This document shows positions 1-5,435 of a DNA stretch of 11,656 nucleotides, piece by piece. Each line of letters begins with the position of its first letter. The first letter of the stretch is position 1. This DNA comes from CAZTTG01 sp964615935 (GTDB lineage Bacteria; Planctomycetota; UBA1135; GCA-002686595), in assembly GCA_964615935.1 (NCBI GenBank), contig CAZTTG010000141.1:1-11656 (forward strand), given 5' to 3'. The notes under the pieces were generated by a model, which was given only the letters and a program-made list of their open reading frames with translations, ran no database searches and was not told the DNA's origin. A program made the position numbers and the translations under genes.

Positions 1-438
1 GGGATCGGGCAGACCCTTCGGAGGCAGGATCCCGTGCCGGCGGGCGTTCTGGATCTCGTACACCAGTGCCCGGCGCACGTCCATCGGTTTGCGCAGCAGG
101 CGCGCGAAATACCTGCCGGCGAACACGGTGCCCTTGCGCTTCCACGATCGATTCAGGGCCTTCGCCACTCGGATCTTGAAGCCCTGCATGGCCTTGGCCA
201 GGCACTGCTCGCTGTTCGAGTCGACCAGCAGGTGCAGGTGGTTCGAGAGGATGGACCAGTGACAGATCCGAACGCCGAAGCGGTTCTTGGCCGCCCGTAT
301 GGTCGGCAGCAGAACCCTCAGCGTCCTCTGATTCCGCAGCGGCGGCAGTCCATCCTTCAGGTGCATCGAAACGTGCAGAGGTCCCGCGGCGCAGGGTCGT
401 TTCGAGTGCGGAACTCTCGAGCTGGTGCGTTCGTTCAT
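1..438 (-). CDS. REP-associated tyrosine (Y1, IS200-like) transposase, 3' end cut off by the window edge
   Basis: Reading the minus strand from ATG at 438 gives 146 residues that stay open to the left edge, so the C-terminus is missing. The protein has the hallmarks of Y1 HUH transposases of the RAYT group: an N-terminal His-Val-x-Met-His strand followed by Leu-Pro-x-Leu-Arg (residues 22-35), the metal-binding His-Leu-His within 'SNHLHLLVD' (65-73), and a helix 'RRALVYEIQNARRHG' (122-136) with candidate nucleophile Tyr127. 'GTVFAGRYFARLL' (103-115) is also typical. These enzymes nick and rejoin single-stranded DNA and are usually single-copy genes linked to REP palindromes. A strong Shine-Dalgarno sequence fixes the start. 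No inverted repeats of a classical insertion sequence are visible upstream. Family assignment is firm; whether the gene is intact or mobile cannot be judged here. Confidence 0.88.
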   Translation of the reverse strand, partial: MNERTSSRVPHSKRPCAAGPLHVSMHLKDGLPPLRNQRTLRVLLPTIRAAKNRFGVRICHWSILSNHLHLLVDSNSEQCLAKAMQGFKIRVAKALNRSWKRKGTVFAGRYFARLLRKPMDVRRALVYEIQNARRHGILPPKGLPDP

Positions 439-446
439 GTACAGAT

Positions 447-453
447 CTCCTCC
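447..453 (-). promoter_or_regulatory. Shine-Dalgarno site of the transposase gene
   Basis: On the minus strand this reads GGAGGAG and ends eight bases before the ATG at 438. It is the best ribosome binding site in the area and decides the start codon, since the frame has no other ATG with such spacing. Confidence 0.75.
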
Positions 454-521
454 GCAGAAGGCGCGCTGTTTCCATCTACTAAGACGAATGCAATCACTCC
501 TGGTTTCACTCCATCCCGGCA

Positions 522-543
522 AATATGTGCCGCGGCACATATT
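522..543. repeat. Perfect 22-bp palindrome (half-site AATATGTGCCG)
   Basis: Bases 522-532 are the exact reverse complement of 533-543, with no spacer; the symmetry ends at 521/544. It lies 84 bp upstream of the transposase start and 286 bp upstream of the oxidoreductase start. Its ends are AT-rich, unlike the surrounding DNA, and its centre is CCGCGG. It could be an operator for a dimeric regulator, a target or recognition palindrome for the neighbouring transposase, or a terminator-like or cruciform element. No second copy was noticed in the window. The symmetry is seen directly; the role is unknown. Confidence 0.8.
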
Positions 544-687
544 CTCATCCGGGCTTTCCGGGCGTTCGCGCGCGGGGCGGACCTCGGTGTTCAGAGGCGG
601 GCGGGGTGCCGGTCCAGAGGTCCCGCGCGCAACGGGGCCCCGGAAAGCGCGGGCAGGGGCAGGTGATCCGTCCATCCACGGACACGA

Positions 688-721
688 CCCCTAACTCTCC
701 CCACCCCCCCCGGGATTCCCC
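688..721 (-). other. Putative G-quadruplex motif on the minus strand
   Basis: Four C-tracts on the plus strand (688-691, 699-702, 704-711, 718-721; lengths 4, 4, 8, 4) are separated by 7, 1 and 6 bases. Read on the minus strand this is G4-N6-G8-N1-G4-N7-G4, which satisfies the usual pattern of four G-runs with short loops. It sits about 110 bp upstream of the oxidoreductase start. The pattern is directly visible; folding in the cell is inference. Confidence 0.5.
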
Positions 722-828
722 GGAATCAACCCGCAACCATCGCCGGTCCCGCGCATCCCCGCTGGGCGGTGGGGGGCCCGTGGGATGCACGGTGCAGATT
801 CCTGTAGAATCCCTCGCTGGAGACAAGA

Positions 829-2028
829 ATGAGCGAACGAAGGCAAATCGGAATCGGAATCGTCGGCGCAGGCTTCCTGGCACAGATCCGGGCGCGGTGC
901 TACCGCGAGGTCATCGGGATCGACGCCTCGATCGCGGCCGTGGCGGACATCGACCGGGAGCGGGCCGACACCTACGCCCGGCAGAACGGAATCCAGACGG
1001 TCCTCACGAGCCTCGAAGAGCTGCTGGCCCTCCCCGAGGTGGACGCCGTCGATCTGTGCGTCCCCAACCACCTGCACCGGCCCATGGCCGAGGCCGCCGC
1101 GGGGGCCGGCAAGCACGTGATCTGCACCAAGCCCCTGACCGCCTACGTGGGTCAGGACCTGCCCGCGGAGGCCAGCGACGAGGAGATCTCGGGCCGCGAC
1201 CGGGGCGAGATGCTCCGGGTGGCCACCGCCGACGCGCGGGCCATGGTGGACGCGACCAAGAAGGCCGGCGTGCGCCTCTTCTACGGCGAGAACTGGGTGT
1301 ACGCGCCCTCCATCCGGCGCTCCCTGGATCTCCTGAAGGCCTCGCGCGGCGCCATCCTGGAGATGCGCGGCTGGGAGTGCCACAACGGCTCGCACTCGCC
1401 CTACTCGAAGCTCTGGCGCCACACCGGAGGGGGCGCCCTTCTGCGGCTGGGCGCGCACCCCATCGGGGCCATGCTGCACCTCAAGCGCGAGGAAGGGCTG
1501 GCGCGAGAGGACGCGCCCATCCGGCCGGTGTCCGTCACCGCCGAGGTCTCCGACCTCAGCCGCAACCCCGCCCTGGACGAGGAGAACACCCGGATCGCCA
1601 CCGGCTGGGTCGACGTCGAGAACTGGGGCTGCGCCATCGTGGCCTTCGAGGACGGCTCCCGCGGCGTGGCCTACGGCAGCGACAACATGCTGGGGGGGAT
1701 GGAGAGCAAGCTGGAGGTGATGGCCTCCAACTGCCACCTCAAGTGCCAGCTCAGCCCCAACGACCTGGTGCGCGCCTACGCCCCCGACGAGGCGGTCTTC
1801 GGCGACGAGTACATCATGGAGAAGGTCAGCGGCCGGGCCGGCTGGAGCACCCCCATCCCCCGGGAGGACTGGAGCTCGGGCCAGCTGGGGATGATCCAGG
1901 AGTTCACCGCCGCCCTGGCCGAGGGGCGCTCGACGCCCTCGGACGGCCGTCTGGGGCTGGACGTGACGCGGGTCCTGTACGCGGCCTACCAGGCGGCCGC
2001 CGAGGGCCGCCGGGTGGAGCTCGACTGA
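829..2028 (+). CDS. Gfo/Idh/MocA-family NAD(P)-dependent oxidoreductase
   Basis: A 399-residue protein starting at ATG 829, with GGAG at 819-822 six bases upstream. The N-terminal Rossmann fold is clear: 'GIGIVGAGF' (8-16) is the dinucleotide-binding loop and 'VADIDRERA' (38-46) the second strand. 'DAVDLCVPNHLH' (72-83) and 'GKHVICTKPL' (94-103) are family hallmarks; Lys101-Pro102 correspond to the catalytic Glu-Lys-Pro motif, with Thr in place of Glu. The C-terminal alpha/beta domain has 'GGGALLRLGAHPIGAM' (200-215), where His210 matches the usual active-site His but the Asp normally three residues later is Gly213. Residues 105-133 form an acidic insertion after the Lys-Pro motif. Such enzymes act on sugars, inositols, amino sugars or their nucleotide forms in the cytoplasm. 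The stop lies 19 bp from the convergent nucleotidyltransferase stop, so a role in the same sugar metabolism is possible. The substrate cannot be read from the sequence. Confidence 0.9.
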   Translation: MSERRQIGIGIVGAGFLAQIRARCYREVIGIDASIAAVADIDRERADTYARQNGIQTVLTSLEELLALPEVDAVDLCVPNHLHRPMAEAAAGAGKHVICTKPLTAYVGQDLPAEASDEEISGRDRGEMLRVATADARAMVDATKKAGVRLFYGENWVYAPSIRRSLDLLKASRGAILEMRGWECHNGSHSPYSKLWRHTGGGALLRLGAHPIGAMLHLKREEGLAREDAPIRPVSVTAEVSDLSRNPALDEENTRIATGWVDVENWGCAIVAFEDGSRGVAYGSDNMLGGMESKLEVMASNCHLKCQLSPNDLVRAYAPDEAVFGDEYIMEKVSGRAGWSTPIPREDWSSGQLGMIQEFTAALAEGRSTPSDGRLGLDVTRVLYAAYQAAAEGRRVELD

Positions 2029-2047
2029 GGGAAGGCCCCTCCCGGTC

Positions 2048-2791
2048 TCAACCCCCGAAGGCCGCCCTCGCCGCCTCCAGGGTCTCGAGGTTCCCGATGT
2101 CGAACCAGCCGCCCGCGAAGCGCTCGGCGCGCACCGGGGTGCGCCCGACCAGCCACTCGATGAAGTAGCCGGGGGCATCGGGATTCCCGCCCTGGGCGAG
2201 GTACTCCCGCAACCACTCCCCCGCGGCGGAGGGAAGGAAGTACAGGCAGATGGCGACCAGCGGGACGCGGGGGTCGGCCGGCTTCTCGCGGAAGTCGATC
2301 ACCCGGCCCCGGTCGTCCACGCGGACCTCGTTGTAGCGCGCGGGGGGAAGGGGACCCTCCAGCTCGCGCAGGAGCAGGAGCGGGCGCCGATCGCGGGCGA
2401 AGCTCGCCGCGTGGGGACGCAGGTCGAAGTCCAGCAGGTTGTCGCCGGCCACCACCAAGAGGTCCTCGCCGGCCGCCTCGGGCCCCAGGCTGCGCACCGC
2501 CAGCTCCAGGTCGGCGATGGCCCCCAGCTTGTCCTCGTCGCAGGTGGTCCCGTCGTCGATCAGGCGGATCGGCACGCTCGCCCGGTAGCCCTCCCTCCAG
2601 GCGGTGAACTGCCCGTGGAAGCGGTGGTTGGCGACCACCACCACCTCGGTGATCTCCGGCACCTCGAGCACCCGATCGAGGAGGCGCGACAGGACCGCCC
2701 GGCCGCCCACCTCCAGGAGGGGCTTGGCGCGGTCCCGGGTCAGGGGGAATAGCCGGGTCGCGAAGCCGGCCGCCAGGGCGATGACCTTCAC
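2048..2791 (-). CDS. Sugar-1-phosphate nucleotidyltransferase (NTP_transferase family)
   Basis: 247 residues with the RmlA/MurU-type nucleotidyltransferase fold. The N-terminal signature 'LAAGFATRLFPLTRDRAKPL' (6-25) binds the NTP, with Arg13 and Lys23 in the expected places. 'VVAGDNLLDFDL' (113-124) provides the first metal-binding Asp (117); 'ARYNEV' and 'DFREKP' (151-171) are substrate-pocket motifs; 'GGWFDIGNLE' (227-236) gives the second Asp (231). The protein is short and has no left-handed beta-helix, so it is a transferase only. It begins with GTG at 2791, overlapping the TGA of the upstream GHMP kinase in the four bases GTGA, so the two genes are translationally coupled. The expected reaction is sugar-1-phosphate plus NTP giving NDP-sugar plus diphosphate, using the product of the kinase. 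Base and sugar specificity are not visible. The fold is certain, the pathway inferred. Confidence 0.92.
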   Translation of the reverse strand: MKVIALAAGFATRLFPLTRDRAKPLLEVGGRAVLSRLLDRVLEVPEITEVVVVANHRFHGQFTAWREGYRASVPIRLIDDGTTCDEDKLGAIADLELAVRSLGPEAAGEDLLVVAGDNLLDFDLRPHAASFARDRRPLLLLRELEGPLPPARYNEVRVDDRGRVIDFREKPADPRVPLVAICLYFLPSAAGEWLREYLAQGGNPDAPGYFIEWLVGRTPVRAERFAGGWFDIGNLETLEAARAAFGG

Positions 2792-3819
2792 GAGCCCTGC
2801 CCCTCCTCCGAGCGGCCGATCCGGGGCCGCAGGATCCGGTAGCCCGCCCCGAGGTAGGCCTCCCGCAGCGCCGGGTACTCGGCCTCCTCGCGCATGACTC
2901 CCAGCACCGCGCCGCCCGAGCCCGTGAACTTGACCGCCGCCCCCCGCGCCCGGCCCAGGGCGATCATCTCCCGGTCGGACTCGCGCAGGATCCAGATCCG
3001 CGCGCGGGTGTCGAAATTGCGGTCCACGATCCGCTGGAAGCCCGGGACGTCGCCCGCCCGCAGGCAGGCCAGGCCCGCCTCGGCGAAGCCGTGCAGGGCG
3101 CGGATGGCCTCCCGCACCTCGGGATCGCGGCGCTCGTACCTCTCCCGGACCCGATCGTGGGCCACGCTCGAGCGCGGGCCGGGGTGGGGGTCCCAGGCCA
3201 CGAAGAGCGGCGGCAGGAGGCTCGGGTCGAGCTCCTCCCAGGAGTCATCGGTGCGCGGCGGCTCGAAGTCCATGTAGAGGAAGCCCCCGTGCGACTGCAC
3301 CACGCGATCCAGGGGCCCGGCGGTGATCGAGAGCTCCTCGACCTCGGCCGCCAGGGCCAGCTCGGCCCGCTCGGCGATGGTGAGCGGGACCCCGAAACGC
3401 TCCTCCAGGCAGCCCAGCGCGGCGACGATCGCGGCGCTCGAGCCCGCCAGCCCCACCTGCCGCGGGATGTCGCTGGTGAAGGCCATCCGAAAGCCGTGCC
3501 GGGGGTCGTCCGCCTCCAGGGCGAAGGGCCCGGCGCTCCGTTCGCGGCAGTGCGAGGCGAAGCGCGCGAGGGCCGCCGCCAGGAGCTCGGCGGCCCCCCG
3601 CAGCCGGGGCGAGCCGAGTCGCGCCACCGCCTCCCGCCAGGTGCCCACCCGAAGCTCCTCGGGGGCGCCCGCGGCGAGCACGACGCCCTCGGCGTCCTCC
3701 AGGGTCACGCGGGCCGCGAAGTCGCGGAAGGCGAAGCCCAGGGCGCGGCCGCCGTACACGTCGGCGGGATTGCCCAAGAGCCCCACGCGCGCGCAGGTGG
3801 TCCTGGTGATCGCTCCCAC
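2788..3819 (-). CDS. GHMP-family sugar kinase, glucuronokinase-like
   Basis: 343 residues from GTG at 3819, with GGAGGA (3825-3830) five bases upstream. All three GHMP motifs are present: 'ARVGLLGNPADVYGG' (10-24); the ATP-binding 'PRQVGLAGSSAAIVAAL' (119-135); and 'KFTGSGGAVLGV' (297-308). 'GPLDRVVQSHGGFLYMDF' (168-185) carries the likely catalytic Asp171. From memory, the first motif, the 'IPRQxGLxGSSA' segment, the 'DRVxQxxGGxxxMDF' segment and 'KFTGSGGAV' resemble plant glucuronokinase closely, more than galactokinase or heptose kinases. That enzyme phosphorylates D-glucuronate on the anomeric carbon. The coupled nucleotidyltransferase downstream fits a two-step activation of a free sugar to an NDP-sugar. 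Other substrates (fucose, heptose-7-phosphate, galactose) remain possible. A tandem hairpin lies between this gene and the upstream small gene, so it may have its own promoter, which I could not place. Confidence 0.88.
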   Translation of the reverse strand: MGAITRTTCARVGLLGNPADVYGGRALGFAFRDFAARVTLEDAEGVVLAAGAPEELRVGTWREAVARLGSPRLRGAAELLAAALARFASHCRERSAGPFALEADDPRHGFRMAFTSDIPRQVGLAGSSAAIVAALGCLEERFGVPLTIAERAELALAAEVEELSITAGPLDRVVQSHGGFLYMDFEPPRTDDSWEELDPSLLPPLFVAWDPHPGPRSSVAHDRVRERYERRDPEVREAIRALHGFAEAGLACLRAGDVPGFQRIVDRNFDTRARIWILRESDREMIALGRARGAAVKFTGSGGAVLGVMREEAEYPALREAYLGAGYRILRPRIGRSEEGQGS

Positions 3820-3849
3820 GGACTTCCTCCCGTTTCCCCCAGGGCCGGC

Positions 3850-3879
3850 CCACCCGGGGCGCTTCGGCCCGCCGGGTGG
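3850..3879. repeat. GC-rich hairpin upstream of the GHMP kinase gene
   Basis: CCACCCGG at 3850-3857 pairs with CCGGGTGG at 3872-3879, leaving a 14-base loop that can itself pair partly (GGC with GCC). It lies 31 bp upstream of the kinase start, next to a stronger hairpin. It has no U-tract on either strand. It may be part of a termination region or a leader structure. Confidence 0.45.
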
Positions 3880-3887
3880 AATCGCCG

Positions 3888-3918
3888 GCGGCCCGGAGCC
3901 GGATGGGCTCCGGGCCGC
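3888..3918 (-). terminator. 13-bp perfect hairpin downstream of the small gene
   Basis: Bases 3888-3900 pair perfectly with 3906-3918 around a five-base loop (GGATG). The stem contains GGCCCGGAGCC. It starts 18 bp past the stop codon of the gene at 3937-4269, which is where a terminator would be expected. No run of U follows on the minus strand, so it is not a canonical intrinsic terminator. Very GC-rich bacteria often have such U-less hairpins. It could also act on read-through into the GHMP kinase gene. Confidence 0.45.
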
Positions 3919-3936
3919 GCAGCGGCGGTGTCCGGC

Positions 3937-4269
3937 TCAGATGTGGATGAGGCGCTCGCCCTTCATCAGGCTGACGCGCTTGATCCGGTGGAACGGAATG
4001 TACTGCTTGACCGGCTCCTTGCTGGCCTCCTTGCCCTTGTGCACGTACTCCGTGACCAGGATCACGTAGTCCAGCCCCAGGCCCGCGACCTTGGCGCGGT
4101 AGTAGCCGGCGCGGATCTGGTGGCCCACCGGAGCGTCCTCGTAGGACTCCGGGTTGACCACCGTGATCGGCTTGCCGACCAGGGACTTGAGGACGTCCGC
4201 GAAGTGGTGGTTCTCGATGGTGGTGCCGTTTTGGGGCTTGGCTTCCTTGCCCTGGGTCGTTTCTGACAT
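3937..4269 (-). CDS. Conserved-looking small protein of unknown function (110 aa)
   Basis: I do not recognise this protein. The chosen ATG at 4269 gives 110 residues; an in-frame ATG 25 codons earlier (4344) lies upstream of a consensus TATAAT box (4304-4309) and is unlikely to be used. The first 22 residues are polar and probably disordered. The rest alternates short predicted beta strands: 'LVGKPITVVNP' (30-40), 'HQIRAGYYRAKVAGLGLDYV' (50-69), 'ILVTEYVH' (70-77), 'KQYIPFHRIKRVSLM' (88-102), 'ERLIHI' (105-110). This pattern suggests a small beta barrel of SH3 or Sm-like type, with the basic stretch 'HRIKRVSLMKGER' as a possible nucleic-acid or partner surface. There is no signal peptide, membrane segment or Cys pair. 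Its own promoter and the hairpin after its stop suggest a monocistronic, possibly well-expressed gene. The fold is inference only. Confidence 0.75.
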   Translation of the reverse strand: MSETTQGKEAKPQNGTTIENHHFADVLKSLVGKPITVVNPESYEDAPVGHQIRAGYYRAKVAGLGLDYVILVTEYVHKGKEASKEPVKQYIPFHRIKRVSLMKGERLIHI

Positions 4270-4303
4270 CTCGCTGGGTCTCCGGGGATGAGATGGGGCC
4301 GCA

Positions 4304-4309
4304 ATTATA
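4304..4309 (-). promoter_or_regulatory. Consensus -10 box of the small gene
   Basis: The minus strand reads TATAAT, a perfect sigma-70 -10 hexamer and a rare AT island in this DNA. Transcription would start near 4297, giving a leader of about 28 bases that contains GGAG ten bases before the ATG at 4269. The -35 region at 17-bp spacing (4327-4332, GCAGTA) is poor. The box supports the start at 4269 over the longer frame. Confidence 0.55.
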
Positions 4310-4455
4310 GCCGATACCCCGACAGGTACTGCCCCCTCTGCCAACGGTCACCGAAGAACCCCGGGAAAGTGGCCGGCGGACGGCCACCCGCCGCCGCGTT
4401 CCGGGCAGCCCGCGCCGGCGGCCCCCGCCAGCCCCGGCCGATCCGGGGAGAGGGG

Positions 4456-4530
4456 CCCCGCCCCGGCCCCCGTTCGGCACCCCCCCGGCGCGGCCGCGGA
4501 CCCCCGCCGGGGGAGCCGGCCCGCCCCCCC
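4456..4530 (-). other. Putative G-quadruplex tract on the minus strand
   Basis: The plus strand carries six C-tracts at 4456-4459, 4461-4464, 4467-4471, 4480-4486, 4501-4505 and 4524-4530. The first four are separated by 1, 2 and 8 bases, so the minus strand reads G7-N8-G5-N2-G4-N1-G4, a compact quadruplex pattern, with two more G-runs available upstream. It lies between the two divergent promoters. The pattern is seen; structure and function are inference. Confidence 0.5.
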
Positions 4531-4552
4531 GGCGGGCTCGCCTCCGATCGGT

Positions 4553-4558
4553 TAGGAT
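4553..4558 (+). promoter_or_regulatory. Possible -10 box (TAGGAT) of the HEAT-like gene
   Basis: TAGGAT matches four of six bases of the -10 consensus and lies 63 bp before the ATG at 4622, in a short AT-richer patch. No -35 match is seen at 16-18 bp. It resembles the hexamers before other genes in the window (TATAAT, GATAAT, TAGAAT). This is a weak call. Confidence 0.3.
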
Positions 4559-4621
4559 CGCAGCTCCCCCCTGGCCCATCGCGCCCGGGCGCCGTCCGCA
4601 CCGGGCGCCGGAGGAGTCGAC

Positions 4622-5422
4622 ATGATCCCCCTGATCCTCGCCCTCGCGCTCTCGTGCGTCCAGCTCCAGGAGCAGGAGAAGGAGCCTCCGGTCCCCGACC
4701 TCGAGCGCATCGAGCGGGCCGTGGCCGGGCTCCAGAGCGCCTTCAAGAAGGGGGAGCCGGCCGATCGCCTCAGGGCGCTGGCCGACCACGGCTCGATCGC
4801 CGACGCCGAGGTGGTCCAGTGGATCTCGCGGGGCGTGCTCGACAAGGACCGCAGCGTGCAGCTCGCCTCCATCCGCTGCCTGCGCCACATGCCACACCCC
4901 GACGCGGTCCTGTCGCTGGAGGCGATCTATCAGAAGCAGAAGAAGCTGCGCAAGGACGAGATCCTCCACGAGGAGCTGCTCAAGGCCATCGGCCAGCACG
5001 CGAGCCCCACCTCCATCGAGCTCCTGGACGACGTCTCGATGAACGACAACAGCCCCAGGGTCGCGCGCGCGCGCATCTACGCCCTGGGCATGATCCGTAG
5101 CCCGGAGGCGGTCGATGCGCTGATCGGCTTCATGAAGAAGACCGGCCGCGGGCGTCAGGGCCGCGGCACCCCGGCCATGATGGTGGAGATGCGGACCTCG
5201 CTCATGATTCTCACCGGCGTGGACTGCGGCAAGAGCAGCCACGAGTGGATCGCCTGGTGGGGCAAGAACGAGAAGGGCTTCGAGGTCACCTCCCAGGCGG
5301 GCGAGGTTCCGGCGCGGGTCCGCCGGGACTGGAACCGGTACTGGGGGATCGTGGAGCAGCCCGCCCGGAAGAAGAAGGACCGGGACCGCGAGAAGGGCGG
5401 CGGCGACGGGGGCCGCTCGTAG
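4622..5422 (+). CDS. Exported HEAT-repeat-like protein of unknown function
   Basis: 266 residues from ATG 4622, preceded by GGAGGAG at 4610-4616. The N-terminus 'MIPLILALALSC' is a short hydrophobic export signal. Cys12 after Ala-Leu-Ser is a poor lipobox match, so lipoprotein processing is possible but unproven. Residues 24-172 are helical, with HEAT-like pairs, for example 'SIADAEVVQWISRGVLDKDR' (58-77), 'SVQLASIRCLRHMPHPDAVL' (78-97) and 'PRVARARIYALGMIRSPEAV' (145-164). They are followed by 'MRTSLMILTGVDCG' (190-203) and 'HEWIAWWGKNEKGF' (207-220). From memory, that Trp-Trp motif often closes HEAT-repeat proteins in planctomycetes. The tail (249-266) is highly charged and Gly-rich. Such proteins are probably scaffolds in the periplasm or at the envelope. 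It ends 13 bp from the convergent aminopeptidase stop. No specific function can be given. Confidence 0.82.
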   Translation: MIPLILALALSCVQLQEQEKEPPVPDLERIERAVAGLQSAFKKGEPADRLRALADHGSIADAEVVQWISRGVLDKDRSVQLASIRCLRHMPHPDAVLSLEAIYQKQKKLRKDEILHEELLKAIGQHASPTSIELLDDVSMNDNSPRVARARIYALGMIRSPEAVDALIGFMKKTGRGRQGRGTPAMMVEMRTSLMILTGVDCGKSSHEWIAWWGKNEKGFEVTSQAGEVPARVRRDWNRYWGIVEQPARKKKDRDREKGGGDGGRS

Positions 5423-5435
5423 CCCGGCCGGCCCC

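Larger units (their letters stand above)
439..828. other. Divergent intergenic region between transposase and oxidoreductase
   Basis: About 390 bases separate the divergent starts at 438 and 829. I see no credible gene in it. It holds the transposase ribosome binding site, the 22-bp palindrome, a G-rich minus-strand tract (688-721) and, near the right end, a TAGAAT hexamer at 805-810. That hexamer could be a -10 box for the oxidoreductase, but no good -35 box accompanies it, and transcription from it would leave only a leader of about 12 bases. The plus-strand open frame that crosses this region runs into the oxidoreductase in another frame and is judged a GC-driven shadow. Confidence 0.6.
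4270..4621. other. Divergent intergenic region, C-tract-rich
   Basis: About 350 bases separate the divergent starts at 4269 and 4622. It contains the TATAAT box of the small gene, a TAGGAT hexamer for the plus-strand gene, and an extremely GC-rich core (roughly 4380-4550) with repeated C-tracts and overlapping GC hairpins. One is GAGCC...CCGCC pairing with GGCGGGCTC around 4513-4539. No coding frame with credible composition or ribosome binding site is seen in it. Confidence 0.6.

Noticed and set aside
525..2168. 547-residue plus-strand open frame overlapping the oxidoreductase
   Set aside because: Its composition (Arg/Gly/Pro-rich) is that of an off-frame reading of a GC-rich gene, and the Gfo/Idh/MocA protein in another frame has clear motifs.
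4270..4344. 25-codon N-terminal extension of the small protein
   Set aside because: It would start upstream of the consensus TATAAT box and has no ribosome binding site.
5058..5076. CG dinucleotide run (Z-DNA-like)
   Set aside because: It lies inside the HEAT-like gene and is explained by consecutive Arg/Ala codons in GC-rich usage.
3245..5242. 665-residue minus-strand open frame across three genes
   Set aside because: It runs through the kinase, the small gene and the HEAT-like gene without any recognisable domain and is rich in Arg, Gly and Pro; a shadow of GC-rich DNA.
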